Part shown: positions 25,401-36,300 of the stretch, in pieces
Layout of the letters: the number at the start of each line of letters is the position of its first letter
How positions within the stretch are numbered: the first letter of the stretch is position 1
Assembly (NCBI GenBank): GCA_039029315.1
Contig: JBCCGK010000034.1
Span: 1 to 64,000 of the forward strand
Direction of reading: 5' to 3'
DNA length: 64,000 nucleotides
Source of the DNA: JBCCCJ01 sp039029315
GTDB lineage: Bacteria; Bacteroidota; Bacteroidia; J057
The notes under the pieces: model-generated
Told to the model about the DNA's origin: nothing
The model's input: the letters and a program-made list of their open reading frames with translations, nothing else
The model's database searches: none
Program-made: the position numbers and the translations under genes

Positions 25401-27086
25401 ATGGCAAGCGGAAAACTATCCCCCCGTCAGAAAATGATTAACATGATGTATCTCGTCCTGTTAGCAATATTGGCACTCAATGTAAGTCCTGAGATTCTGG
25501 ATGCCTTCAAGAGCATCAGAACTCAGTTGCAGGAGACTGCTACTGAGGCAAATATGAATTCCTTGAGTTTTGTAGGTCAGATGAAAGATGCGATAGACAT
25601 GGAAGTGGCTAATGAAGGGAAGCGACATAATATCGGGATGAAAGATACCCTTGATCAGATTCGGGATCGAACTGTGGCAATGATGGATCTTCTCAATGGA
25701 CACATCAAAGAAATGGAAGCGATCGCGAAATATGACCCAAAATTGAAAGATTATCGTGTCAAAGATGAGCTTGAAAAGAACTATCGATACTGGATGGGAG
25801 ATGATGAAGCCAATGGTCGCAGAGGCAATGGAGAGGCTGCCAAACTTAGAGATAGCATCAATGCTTATTTTTCCTACCTCACATATATGTACAATTACAA
25901 TTTGAGGAACGAGCAAGACAAAATCGAAGCCAGAACATTGCAGGAACCTCCAGAATCGGGAGAAGATCCCGGGAAGAGGTGGGAACAATATACCTTTGAG
26001 GGGCCAGTGCTGGCGAACATGGCGACTTTGGAAGCATTCAAGGTAGAATTGTTTAGAGAGGAGAAAAGATTACTGGATTTGTTGAATTCCAGATTGGGCA
26101 TTCATTCTTTTGTTATTGATACGATCATTCCGATTACAGCTCCGACCTCCCGCATCATTCCAGCAGGAATGCAATTCCAAACGAGATTGTTTGTGGGATT
26201 ATCTTCTAAAGAGATCAAGCCACAATTTCGGAGCCCCTCCGGTCGTGTAGAGCTTGATAATGATGGCAACTCTGCTCTGTTGACCATTCCGACGAATGCA
26301 AATCTGCTCAGAAATGGCCTGAAAGAAGCCACACAATCCTATACTGCTACGATTCATGTTCCCACCCCTACAGGTGACTATGACACCATCACCTTGCGAG
26401 ATGAATTCATTGTCAGAAAACCAGAAGCAGTTATCACTTCCGCTGCAATCCAACAGTTGTACCGAAATTGTGCCAACCCAGTAACGATAGATGTTCCTGC
26501 CTTGGGAGATCAGTACAATCCACAAATTAGTGCCAGCCATGCAACGGTGAACCAAAGTAGTCGCAGCAGCAAGCGATTCCAGATTATTCCCACTGGCAAC
26601 GAATCCATCATTTCTGTGAATTCACTGAATCAGGGGCAAGTAGTCAACATTGACAAAATCAAATACAATGTCATCGAACCCCCCAAACCAACCATTCAAT
26701 TAGGAGTTGTCAGTGGTGGGAGTGTCCGCGCCTATAATGGATCTACCAGTGTCCCTGCAGCCAGCCAGTTTAAACTCAAATTAATTCCTGATCCAGAATT
26801 TCGCGGACAACTAAGAGAAGAGGCCAATTACCGAGTCAAAGCCATCGAAATTCGTCTGAAAGACGGACTACAGCCTGCGCGTCTTGTCAAAACGATGAAT
26901 GTACTTAGGCAAGACGCCGTCAGTGGTATTACTTTTCGTCTCCCAAATGAAGTTCGTCAAGCTCGCACAGGTGCGCGTGTCATCATCAACCTGAAGGAAA
27001 TCTCTCGCAAGACCGCCAGAGGAAATTTAGTGGAAGACAAGCGATTTCCTGAAATGGCCACCACACTCACCATCGTGCTCAGGTAG
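25401..27086 (+). CDS. gldM: Second GldM paralogue
   Basis: 561 residues, collinear with the first GldM along its whole length. The start is nearly identical (MASGKLSPRQKMINMMYLVL), and the same membrane helix, helical D1 and beta domains follow (KPQFRSPSGRVELDNDG, EFIVRKPEAVITSAAIQQLY, PPKPTIQLGVVSGG). Divergence is spread over the periplasmic part, so this is an old duplication, not a recent repeat. It has its own upstream region of about 230 bases after the gldN terminator, so it is probably expressed separately. No second gldL is nearby, so it may form alternative or mixed motors with the single GldL; that is inference. Confidence 0.92.
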   Translation: MASGKLSPRQKMINMMYLVLLAILALNVSPEILDAFKSIRTQLQETATEANMNSLSFVGQMKDAIDMEVANEGKRHNIGMKDTLDQIRDRTVAMMDLLNGHIKEMEAIAKYDPKLKDYRVKDELEKNYRYWMGDDEANGRRGNGEAAKLRDSINAYFSYLTYMYNYNLRNEQDKIEARTLQEPPESGEDPGKRWEQYTFEGPVLANMATLEAFKVELFREEKRLLDLLNSRLGIHSFVIDTIIPITAPTSRIIPAGMQFQTRLFVGLSSKEIKPQFRSPSGRVELDNDGNSALLTIPTNANLLRNGLKEATQSYTATIHVPTPTGDYDTITLRDEFIVRKPEAVITSAAIQQLYRNCANPVTIDVPALGDQYNPQISASHATVNQSSRSSKRFQIIPTGNESIISVNSLNQGQVVNIDKIKYNVIEPPKPTIQLGVVSGGSVRAYNGSTSVPAASQFKLKLIPDPEFRGQLREEANYRVKAIEIRLKDGLQPARLVKTMNVLRQDAVSGITFRLPNEVRQARTGARVIINLKEISRKTARGNLVEDKRFPEMATTLTIVLR

Positions 27087-27140
27087 AAGGGGTTGATTAT
27101 TAGGGACAATTGGCGCATTTTTGCAGAAAAATTGTCGCCC

Positions 27141-27620
27141 ATGGTCAAAGTTTTGTTCGTATGTCTTGGCAACATCTGCCGATCTCCAATGGCAGAAGGC
27201 TTGTTCATCCATCAGGTCGCAGAAGCCGGGCTATCCGACCAATTTGAGATTGATTCCGCAGGAACCAGTGGCTGGCACGAGGGAGAGCGAGCTGATTCCC
27301 GCATGCGACAAACCGCTGGTAAATACGGAATCGACCTCCCTTCTCGGTCCAGACCTGTAAAGGACAGCGATTTTCGAAATTTTGATTACATCCTGGCGAT
27401 GGATGAATCCAACTTGAGGGATTTGCAGTCTCGTGCCCGGAATGTTACTCATGCCTCTGCCCACATTCTGAAAATGCGTCAGTTCGATGATGAAGCGCCA
27501 AATGCAGATGTGCCAGATCCTTATTATGGAGGCAGAAGGGGATTCGACGAAGTATATGAAATGCTGAATCGCTCGACTCAACAACTGCTGACTCACATCC
27601 AACAAGCCTCTGAACTCTAG
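27141..27620 (+). CDS. Low-molecular-weight protein-tyrosine phosphatase
   Basis: 159 residues from the ATG at 27141; the frame is open to 27093, but the P-loop must lie near the N-terminus. The CX5R signature CLGNICRS uses Cys8 and Arg14, and the general acid is the Asp pair in VPDPYYGG about 120 residues in. It dephosphorylates tyrosine, possibly on polysaccharide-export kinases, but no such kinase lies next to it. It starts 54 bases after gldM2 and may be co-transcribed. Its stop overlaps that of the convergent POT gene by three bases. Confidence 0.92.
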   Translation: MVKVLFVCLGNICRSPMAEGLFIHQVAEAGLSDQFEIDSAGTSGWHEGERADSRMRQTAGKYGIDLPSRSRPVKDSDFRNFDYILAMDESNLRDLQSRARNVTHASAHILKMRQFDDEAPNADVPDPYYGGRRGFDEVYEMLNRSTQQLLTHIQQASEL

Positions 27621-29323
27621 TTGATGCCATGCATCATTCGTTTGAGGCTAGGGGTGAGCAAGACCAACAGGATGGCAGCAATTCCGGAACTGCCCACAAA
27701 CAACAGGAAAAAGGTGCTGAGGGAATAGGCGTCAATCACCTGATCCATGAGACTCCCCATTAAGCCTGCCAGGAAGTTCGCAATATAGGTTCCAATAAAC
27801 CATACGCCGAACATGACTCCCAGCAGCCGTTTGGGAGACAATTTGTTCACCAAAGATAGACCTACTGGTGAGAGGGATAATTCGCCTGTTGTATGGAAAA
27901 AATAGGCAAGAACCAACCAGATCATGCTCACAGAAGCGGTTTGGGCGCCTTGAGGAATACTCCATGAGCCAATTACCAATGCCACAAAGCCCAAGCCTAA
28001 CAAAACAAAGCCGATAGAAAATTTGATCGGGCCAGAAGGATTCCATCGCTTGGCAGCGAGTCGTTTCCACAAAGAAGAAAATGCTGGTGCCAACAGAATG
28101 ATGAAAAATGCCCCCAAAGAACCAAACCAGGAAGCGGGTACTTCCAGACTGTCTGATTGAAAATTCTGTACATTCATCCAGATGATAATCCCCCAAATCG
28201 TCACAAAACTTAAGCCTGCACACAAGCTAGAGCGGAGATATTGTTTGCCCATACTAAGAGAGAGTTTGAAGAGGACGCCAGAGAGAATCAGCATGGGAAG
28301 AACGGTAATGGCAATGGCTATGATTCGAAAGATAGAAAGGGAGGATTCGCTGGTCAAACTGCGATCCGTATAATCTCTGGCAAAGATGGCCATACTGCCG
28401 CTTGTTTGTTCAAAGGCCAACCAGAAGAAGACTGAAAATAGGGTGATGATGCTGATTACTGTCAATTGATCCCTTTCTATTGGAGGATATTTCCTTAACC
28501 GAAGAACAATGTAGGCGATGATACTGCCCAGAAAGGGAAGCAGGAGAAGACTTTTGAGGGGGATAGAAGAAATCGGCAAGAGGAACCACAGGATCAAGGC
28601 GAGAACAAGCAATAGGCCAGAGAGAAGTAAAAGAGATCTGTCTTGTTGTGTGAAAGGAACGATAGTGGAAGGGGGGATGGTATGCGCCTCTTTAGGTACC
28701 TCAGTAGTTGGCACAAGACCAATCTCTCCAAGAATATTCTGCCCAAACCAAAACAACAGCAGACCAAAGAACATAAATATCCCGGCCAGTCCGAATCCCA
28801 GACTCCAAGAGACGGTTTCTCCCAGATAACCACAAATGGTCATGCCAAGGAAAGCTCCTGAATTGATTCCCATATAGAAAATGGTGTAGCCGGAATCTTT
28901 CATGGGGCTTCCGTCAGGATAGAGTTGACCAACCATGGCAGAAATATTGGGTTTGAAAAAACCGTTGCCAAGAACCAGTAACAACAATCCCAGGTAGAAA
29001 GTCGGATCATTTTCCAGTGCGAGGGAAACATGTCCCAAAGTCATGAGAATCGCCCCAATGCTGACAGATTTTCTCGCACCCAATTTCCAATCTGCGATGT
29101 AGCCGCCCAGGATAGGGGTGAGGTACACAAAGCCCGTATAAAATGCCAGAACGATCATGGCATCTGCTCGTTCCCATCCTTTGCCACCCATGATCTCACT
29201 GGTCAGATAGAAGACAAGAATGGCGCGCATGCCATAAAAACTGAACCGTTCCCACATTTCTGTGAAGAAGAGCAGGAAGAGACCTGCAGGATGGCCCAGG
29301 ACGGATTTTGATGAAGAACTCAT
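27617..29323 (-). CDS. POT family proton-coupled peptide transporter
   Basis: 568 residues with about 14 membrane helices. POT signatures are clear: GHPAGLFLLFFTEMWERFSFYGMRAILVFYL (8-38, including the ExxER proton-coupling motif), GGYIADWKLGARKSV and the GNGFFKPNISAMVGQLY block (about 122-138). FFHTTGELSLSPVGLSLVNKLSP lies near the C-terminus. It imports di- and tripeptides with protons across the inner membrane. It lies downstream of a paralogue on the same strand, separated by a hairpin terminator (29352-29397). Confidence 0.94.
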   Translation of the reverse strand: MSSSSKSVLGHPAGLFLLFFTEMWERFSFYGMRAILVFYLTSEIMGGKGWERADAMIVLAFYTGFVYLTPILGGYIADWKLGARKSVSIGAILMTLGHVSLALENDPTFYLGLLLLVLGNGFFKPNISAMVGQLYPDGSPMKDSGYTIFYMGINSGAFLGMTICGYLGETVSWSLGFGLAGIFMFFGLLLFWFGQNILGEIGLVPTTEVPKEAHTIPPSTIVPFTQQDRSLLLLSGLLLVLALILWFLLPISSIPLKSLLLLPFLGSIIAYIVLRLRKYPPIERDQLTVISIITLFSVFFWLAFEQTSGSMAIFARDYTDRSLTSESSLSIFRIIAIAITVLPMLILSGVLFKLSLSMGKQYLRSSLCAGLSFVTIWGIIIWMNVQNFQSDSLEVPASWFGSLGAFFIILLAPAFSSLWKRLAAKRWNPSGPIKFSIGFVLLGLGFVALVIGSWSIPQGAQTASVSMIWLVLAYFFHTTGELSLSPVGLSLVNKLSPKRLLGVMFGVWFIGTYIANFLAGLMGSLMDQVIDAYSLSTFFLLFVGSSGIAAILLVLLTPSLKRMMHGIN

Positions 29324-29351
29324 AGGGGAATCTCAACAATTATGAATGCAA

Positions 29352-29397
29352 AAACAGGAAGTCGCAAAGGAGATGCTTGAATACCTTTGCGACTTCC
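29352..29397 (-). terminator. Intrinsic terminator between the two POT genes
   Basis: A perfect 14-bp stem (GGAAGTCGCAAAGG at 29357-29370 on the plus strand, with its complement at 29384-29397; loop of 13) is followed on the minus strand by TGTTTTTG. It lies about 50 bases after the stop of the upstream POT gene, so the two transporters are probably transcribed separately. Confidence 0.85.
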
Positions 29398-29445
29398 CTA
29401 CTTTGTTATAAATCTGCCAATGGCAGGCGTTCTTGAAATGACAAT

Positions 29446-30924
29446 TTATTTGACGCCGTGCATCAAATTGTTCAGCGGTTTTCTTGCCAAGGCGATTATG
29501 ACAGCGATGGCTACAAGGACGAATCCCAAATTAGAGAAAACGGTGGTATATCTATCCAATCCTTCTGCGAGGGAGAGTGCGTCTCCTCCTTCTTCACCTC
29601 CTGTCAGGGTGGCAATTCCACCCGCGAGATAGTTAGCAATGGCAAAGCTGAGAAACCAGCCGCCCATAGCAGTACCAGCAATCCTCTTGGGAGCAAGCTT
29701 GGTTACCATGGAGAGTCCAATAGGAGAGAGGAATAGTTCTCCCGTAGTATGGAGCATGTACAAAAAGACAAGTGTAAACAAGGGAGCCAAAGAATCAGTA
29801 GCCATTTGAGCACCAATGATGGTTACCAGGAATCCGAGTCCGAGTTGGAAGATCCCCAACGAAAACTTCATAGGAATGCTTGGATTTTTTCCCATTTTAT
29901 CCAGCCTAACCCACATCACAGAGAAGATGGATCCAAATACGACGATGAAGAATGGATTGAAAAACTGCGTCATTGAGGCTGGCATTGTCCATCCAAAGAT
30001 GACTCGGTCAACATTTCGGTCAGCAAATAAGGTCAAAGAGGTGCCTGCTTGCTCGAAACAAGCCCAAAAAACAGCATTAATAATCATGAAGATGACCAGG
30101 GCAATCATGCGATCCCGCCAAACTTTTCCTTCTTGCATCCCGGTTGAAATAAGATTATATGCAACGTAAAAGAATAATCCTATCAGCAAGGTCATCAAAA
30201 GAGGGAATCCATAGATGACATTATTTTTTATCAGAAAATAACAGATGGGGATTAACAGAATGGACCCAATAGAGATCGCCTGCGCCATGTTGAGTGGGCC
30301 AAATGGCTTCAGTCCCGCTTCTCGAATCTCAACACCTGGAGCATCTGAGTAGTCTTTCCTCCCAAACCAAAAGATGGCCAGACCCAGCAACATCCCAATT
30401 CCCGCCAAGCCAAATCCATATTTAAAACCGTAAATCTCTCCGACATAGGCTACAACCGTAGTTGCCAATAATGCACCGATATTAATCCCAATATAAAATA
30501 TCGTGAATCCCGAGTCTCGACGAGGGTCATTTTCTTTATAGAGTTTGCCAACAATTGTGGAGATATTGGCTTTAAAGTATCCATTCCCTATAATAATGGC
30601 CCCCATCCCAATCATGAGCCATGTTTCATTTCCCCCCAAAATCATGAACTCCCCAATGGCCATCAAAATGGCACCAAGCATAATGGCATAGCGATAGCCT
30701 AAATAGTCATCTGCTAATCTTCCTCCCAGAACCGGAGCTGCATATACAAGGGCTGTATAGGCCCCGTAAATTAAACTGGCTTCTGCGTCCCCTTTCATAA
30801 GAGATTTTACCAAATACAGGGTTAGCAAGGTCCGCATGCCATAGTAGCAGAAGCGCTCCCACATTTCCGAAAAGAAGAGGACCATTAACCCACGTGGGTG
30901 GCCTCCAAATGAAGTGTTACTCAT
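29446..30924 (-). CDS. POT family proton-coupled peptide transporter, second copy
   Basis: 492 residues with about 12-14 membrane helices. The same family blocks are present: GHPRGLMVLFFSEMWERFCYYGMRTLLTLYL (8-38), GGRLADDYLGYRYAI, GNGYFKANISTIVGKLY, FTIFYIGINIGALL and LHTTGELFLSPIGLSMVTKLAP. The ExxER motif in helix 1 is intact. It is 76 residues shorter than the neighbour, mainly from loops in the middle. Two POT copies suggest an organism feeding on peptides, consistent with its secreted protease; the substrate difference is unknown. Confidence 0.94.
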   Translation of the reverse strand: MSNTSFGGHPRGLMVLFFSEMWERFCYYGMRTLLTLYLVKSLMKGDAEASLIYGAYTALVYAAPVLGGRLADDYLGYRYAIMLGAILMAIGEFMILGGNETWLMIGMGAIIIGNGYFKANISTIVGKLYKENDPRRDSGFTIFYIGINIGALLATTVVAYVGEIYGFKYGFGLAGIGMLLGLAIFWFGRKDYSDAPGVEIREAGLKPFGPLNMAQAISIGSILLIPICYFLIKNNVIYGFPLLMTLLIGLFFYVAYNLISTGMQEGKVWRDRMIALVIFMIINAVFWACFEQAGTSLTLFADRNVDRVIFGWTMPASMTQFFNPFFIVVFGSIFSVMWVRLDKMGKNPSIPMKFSLGIFQLGLGFLVTIIGAQMATDSLAPLFTLVFLYMLHTTGELFLSPIGLSMVTKLAPKRIAGTAMGGWFLSFAIANYLAGGIATLTGGEEGGDALSLAEGLDRYTTVFSNLGFVLVAIAVIIALARKPLNNLMHGVK

Positions 30925-31002
30925 AAGTCAGGAATTAGGTTAAGCGAATAGTAGTCGTTCAATATTAGTATTCACACAAAAAAAAATGAAAAGATAGAAG
31001 TG

Positions 31003-31223
31003 TCAATAAAGACCCAAATCTATCATTTTACCACTGTAATCCAAATTCAGAGAGACATATCCATAAGAGAGGGGATCGAAATTGAGCAAGTGTGCCCTTA
31101 AACCCTGGATGTGTGCGATCCGTTCAATAGAGAAAGTTAGCTGATCGGGAAACTCAAATAGGAATTCCTCCTATTATTTAGCAGTTTTGGCGGGGATTTT
31201 CTCGCGACACAAGCAATGCACAT
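31003..31223 (-). pseudogene. Possible frameshifted small gene or 3' gene remnant
   Basis: The minus strand from 31170 to a TGA at 31003-31005 encodes 55 residues of gene-like composition (LTFSIERIAHIQGLRAHLL, then YGYVSLNLDYSGKMIDLGLY) but has no ATG. In the next frame an ATG at 31223 opens a run that reaches the same place. One added base near 31171 would join the two into a reading frame of about 74 codons. This could be a decayed gene, a sequencing error or chance. The putative ATG overlaps the start of the divergent gene at 31224, which counts against a functional gene. Confidence 0.3.
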
Positions 31224-31910
31224 ATGAATTTTATCTCTCATTTCTATCTGGACAGACATCTGAATGATAGCAGTTTTTTTACGGGCGTATCTACCCCTGA
31301 TCTGGTTTCAGTTTTTGATCGGACGATCCGATTGAAGGCACGAAAGATGCCCCTGTTGATGGAAAATGAGGCGACACCAGATGAAATCAGCTTTTATCAG
31401 GGAGTGTTACGGCATTTTGAGGGAGATCGAATTTTTCATACCTCGACTTTCTTTGAAGAAGAAACAGGCCGGATCAATGAGATTCTTCATGACGCATTTG
31501 GCGATCAGGTCGAGAGAGGATTTTTTATTGCTCATATTCTATTTGAATTGTTGCTGGATAAGATCCTGATTCAACATGACTCAAGTCTTCTTACTGAATT
31601 TTATCATCACCTAACAGCCCGACCCGTCAAGGAGTATGTGCGGCTAACAGAGTGGGTAACACGGGTGCCGATGCCATCCTATGATGGCTTTTTGAAAAAG
31701 TTCATCAGAAAACGCTACCTCTATCGCTATACAGATTGGGAGCATGTGATTTATATTTTGAAGCGAATCGTGATGGGCGTTGGGATTCAAAAGGTCGAAT
31801 ATTTGCATTCTTCCACTTTCCTGAATGAGATGCTGGCCTATGAATCTGAGTTGAGTATGCGCAGTATTCCCTCCATGGCAAATCTCAATGATCAACTGTG
31901 CAAAGTCTGA
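31224..31910 (+). CDS. AcpH-like (acyl carrier protein phosphodiesterase) family protein, divergent
   Basis: 228 residues. The start MNFISHFYLDRHLND and the segment FYQGVLRHFEGDRIFHTSTFFEEETGRI (about 57-85) match the AcpH pattern, in which an N-terminal MNFLAHxxL is followed by a GIxxHxxID metal-binding segment. Here the second pattern reads GVLRHFEGDRIF, keeping His and Asp. The usual GNLxxDFV motif after the first strand is replaced by TGVSTPDLV. It may remove phosphopantetheine from ACP, or be a related phosphoesterase-like protein of unknown role. It is stand-alone and has no signal peptide. Confidence 0.5.
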   Translation: MNFISHFYLDRHLNDSSFFTGVSTPDLVSVFDRTIRLKARKMPLLMENEATPDEISFYQGVLRHFEGDRIFHTSTFFEEETGRINEILHDAFGDQVERGFFIAHILFELLLDKILIQHDSSLLTEFYHHLTARPVKEYVRLTEWVTRVPMPSYDGFLKKFIRKRYLYRYTDWEHVIYILKRIVMGVGIQKVEYLHSSTFLNEMLAYESELSMRSIPSMANLNDQLCKV

Positions 31911-32141
31911 TTCGATCTTTTCAAACAGTTATCCTGACAGTTCAGACTTTACTTATATACCATTTGTCCAATTATGTCGTTATGAAAGCGTCAAGAGCTG
32001 TTTATTTGTAATTCGTACTTGGAAAGTTTTCTTCTTTCAAGAACATGTTATGGGGAGACTTTCTTTCGTATTTGAACTTACGAAACCGCTTGATAATTTG
32101 GGGTTCTCCTTATAATGGGATCAGGTAATGGTTATGTTTAT

Positions 32142-33269
32142 ATGAGAGGAAGGTTTGTTTTAGTCAGTCTCACTTGCTTCTTCATCTCCAGTCTTTGGGC
32201 GCAAGAGCCCGTTCCTGCGCAATCCTCCAGGCCTTTGGCACCAAAATACAGCAACGAATTTTTGAAAATCGGTATTGGTGCACGTGCTTTTGGAATGGGG
32301 AATTCGCAAGTTGCAATTGCCAATGATGTTACTGCCGGATACTGGAATCCGGCTGGCATGGTTGCGAATCCTGATTTGCGCTATCCGGAAGTATCCCTGA
32401 TGCATGCTTCCTATTTTGCCAATATTGCCAGCTACAATTATGCGGGCTTTACGATGCCTGTAGATTCTGCTGGAAGGCGAAGATTTGGGGCAACAATCAT
32501 CAGAATGGGGATAGATGATATTCCCAATACCCTCAATCTGATACGGCCTGACGGGAGCATCGACTATACAGAAGTCACCAGCTTTTCGGTAACGAATCTG
32601 GCGGCACTTTTTAGTTATGCCTGGCAACCAGAAGGAATTCCTGGCTTGAGTTTGGGAACCAATGTAAAAATCATCTATCGAGGTGCCGGAAGATTCACCA
32701 ACGCATGGGGATTCGGTCTGGACCTTGGGGCGCGATATGAGCGAGGAGGATTTCAGGCAGGTCTGGTCGTATTGGATGCAACCAATACCTTCAATGCCTG
32801 GACCTTCAATACGGAAACCTTTGAAGATGATTTCCTCAAAACAGGTCAGGTGATTCCCCGCTACTCAGTGGAGTTGACCAGACCTTCTGTTCGTGTCGGC
32901 CTGGCATATGATCTGAAACTGGCGCGGCGAGCACGATTGCTGGTTTCTGTTGACAATGATGTGTTCTTTGATGGAAACCGAAGTGGAGCTTTGTTGAAAG
33001 GCGGAGGGGTGAGTCTGGATCCTCACTTTGGCGTTGAGTTCGCTTACCTCAATAGCCAGTACCGAAGGGTTGCATTTCTTCGCGGGGGAATGTACAATAT
33101 TCAGAACATCACCGATGATCTGGGACAAGCCACAACCGGAATATTTCCCACCATCGGTGCGGGAATTGTGTTGAAGAATTTCCAAATCGATTATGCCTTG
33201 GCCAATATTGGCAATACCGCTGAGAATTTGCATTCACATGTCGTCTCCATCAAATTCCATATTCAATAA
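32142..33269 (+). CDS. porV: T9SS outer-membrane protein PorV
   Basis: 375 residues from the ATG at 32142; the frame extends to 32115. The signal peptide is MRGRFVLVSLTCFFISSLWAQ. The FadL-like barrel family signature follows: FLKIGIGARAFGMGNSQVAIANDVTAGYWNPAGM (about 36-70). Glycine/aromatic strands run to the terminal HVVSIKFHIQ. PorV shuttles cargo from the translocon to the PorU sortase and occurs as a neighbour of PorU. Here the C25 sortase starts 97 bases downstream on the same strand, which supports PorV over PorQ for this copy. Confidence 0.88.
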   Translation: MRGRFVLVSLTCFFISSLWAQEPVPAQSSRPLAPKYSNEFLKIGIGARAFGMGNSQVAIANDVTAGYWNPAGMVANPDLRYPEVSLMHASYFANIASYNYAGFTMPVDSAGRRRFGATIIRMGIDDIPNTLNLIRPDGSIDYTEVTSFSVTNLAALFSYAWQPEGIPGLSLGTNVKIIYRGAGRFTNAWGFGLDLGARYERGGFQAGLVVLDATNTFNAWTFNTETFEDDFLKTGQVIPRYSVELTRPSVRVGLAYDLKLARRARLLVSVDNDVFFDGNRSGALLKGGGVSLDPHFGVEFAYLNSQYRRVAFLRGGMYNIQNITDDLGQATTGIFPTIGAGIVLKNFQIDYALANIGNTAENLHSHVVSIKFHIQ

Positions 33270-33366
33270 ATTCTCCATTAAGTAATATATCTGACACTTA
33301 GTTCAGATGAAAATGGATACATTTATCACCATTCATTGTAGACCAGATCTGAAGGTTGTAAGGATT

Positions 33367-36300
33367 ATGAAAACAATACTCTCCCTCCAATTTTGCTTGC
33401 TTCTAGGGATTTCTGCGTTAATTGGTCAGAGTTTTGATTATGGGAATGATTGGTACCAGACAGCTCCCAACCAAACCTATATCAAGTTAGTCGTCGAGAC
33501 CGATGGGATTTACCGAGTGAGCAACCAGGATCTGTTGGATTCTGGATTTGATTTGTCCTCTGTAGATACCCGGATGTTACGCCTGTACTATAGGGGCAAG
33601 GAAGTCCCACTCTATGTTTCCGGGAATGGATCAAGCCTTAACTATCTCGAATTTCTTGGAAAAAGAAATGACGGAAAGATTGATTCGATGATGTATCGAG
33701 ATCCGATCACAGGATTGCATGCGGCCGATCGTCAACCAAACAAAGCGATCAGTATCTTTTCAGATGAATCAGCCTACTTTCTGACATGGGGGACCCTTCC
33801 TTCCGGGAGTCGGTATTTTTCTGTTTTGGACCCTACCTATTCATTATTTACTCCGGAACCCAGCTTTCAGTATGAGGGAAAACTGGAATACCTGCCCGGA
33901 GTCTCCGCGGAATATATCAATGGCGGCGGCGGATCAACAGATGCCTTTTTTACCCTGAATTCAGATTATATTACTGGGGAAGGATATATCGGGCCACGAT
34001 TTTTTCCTGATAATCCTGTAACCGCCACCATTTCAACACCTGCTCCTGCCAACAATGGAACGCCTGTCAGTATTCAGGCACGTGTGTTTGGGCGATCCAA
34101 TACAGCGCATTCATTGAGAATTGATTTAAACGGAGATGCAAACAATCCCGTCATTGATTCCAGCATCAATACCAATGCACTCTACATCAAGACTTTTCTT
34201 AAGACCTTGAATGGGGGGGCGATCTTGAGTGAAACCACAGATTTGACCTTTCATGCAGTGCGAGTAGGGACGGATAACAATCATGTTTGTTGGTCTTCCA
34301 TTCAGTATGACCGTCTTCCTGACCTCGCTGGAGATTCTGCAATGATCATCAAAGACTGGAACAAAGGGGCCAAAGCATATTTAAGACTAGAGAATGCAGT
34401 GGGGACAGATTCTGTTATTGTATATGATCCGGTCAACAGGATTCGACATAAAGGACTGATTGAAGAAGAAGGAGGCACGAAAGTCGCCAAAGTCATTGTG
34501 CTGGGATTTGCCAATGAGCGAGACTTGATTTTGGCAACAGATGCAGCCATCCGAACACCCGTCATTGAAAGCGCAGCACTGAACAAACTACACCAGGCGA
34601 GTGCTGGGGCAGACTTTGTGATTGTTACCCACAGAGACCTTAGTGCATCAGCTGAAGCTTATGCTGCTTATCGAGATACAGCCCAAACCAATCCTGTGTC
34701 AGCCAGAGTCGTCTACACTGATGAGATTTATGATGAATTTGGATACGGGACGATTACGCCATGGGCAATCAAACGCTTTTGTAAATATGCCCTGGATAAC
34801 TGGAATCGAAAGCCTAAATATTTCCTCTTTTGGGGAAAGGGAAAATATAGAACCAGAGGAAATGAAAGCTTGAGCATGGTGCCAACCTATGGCTACCCTG
34901 CTACCGATTACGAATTTGTAGGCCATTTCAATCCCAACGATATGGAGGTCAATCCACAGGCCTCTGTGGGGCGGGTCAATGTCTATTCGAATGAAGAGGG
35001 CTTTGCCTATCTGGCCAAAGTGAATGCGTATGAACACACTCCGTGGCAGCCCTGGATGAAAAGGGGCGTTTTTCTTGGCGGAGGAGGAACCCTGGGAGAA
35101 CAATCCTCCATCAGGTCTACCTTTGACTTTATGGTCGATATATTTGAAGATATACCATTTGGTGGAAGTACTTATCGATTCCAAAAGGATGATAACTCAA
35201 CCCAGTTGGATCCTAACGCTGCTTCCTATCATGACGAAATTGATATGGGAGTCAGCATCATTCACTTCTTTGGCCACTCGACCTCCAATATTCAGGACAT
35301 CAACATTCGACCTGCAGATCAATATGAAAACTTTGATCGCTATCCACTGATGGTCGCCATGGGATGTTATGGGGGAGACTTCACTGTAAATGGGTCCAGC
35401 TTTGGAGAATTGTGGATCAAAACTCCGAATAGAGGGGCAATTGGCTATTTGGCGAACTCCAGTGCAGGCTATCTAAATCCTCTCAGGGATTATGGAAGAG
35501 TCTTATACAGGTATTTGTATACCCAAGGTCAGAATGAAGCAATCGGCGATATTCTGAGAGAAACATTCAAATCTTATGAAGATTCCCTGCTTGGAATCCA
35601 GTACAGAAACCATAGTCGGCAACTGAACCTACAAGGGGACCCCGCTGTTCGGCTGGCGTATCCAAGCAAGCCGGATGTAGAGATTACCAATTCCAGTATC
35701 TTTTTTACACCAGAAGAGATTACGGCACAAGATGATTCCTTTCGCATCAATATCATTGTCAACAATCTGGGACTGGCTGTCAAAGACTCCATTTCAATTT
35801 CCGTGAACCAACGACTCCCAAATGGGAATGTGCATCAACATCCTGTACAGTTGGTTCCAACTCCCCTCTTTGTAGATACAATCTCTTTTATTTTGAAGAA
35901 TCCTGTCGGCAATGGCATGACAGGACAAAATATATTTGAGGTATTTGTTGATTCAAAAAATGTACTTGATGAGTATCGCGAGGACAACAACCGAATCAAT
36001 CATGTCCGGATTGTTCCAGGGAATATACCCGCCGTCCTCTATCCAGTTGAATATGCTGTGATCGGTGACAATCAGGTGAGTCTACAAGCTTCGGCATTCT
36101 TTATGACCCGAGATGAAGCGGTCAAGTATATTTATGAAATTGACACCACACATACATTTGACTCTCCTCTGAAGGCGAATTCAGGAGTTGTCGAAGGAAC
36201 GGCTATTTTTAGTTCCTGGACAGCCCCCTTCACCCTAGAAGATTCGACTGTCTATTATTGGCGGGTTCGACTCGCAGAAGTTTCGCCGGTCTCCTGGGCG

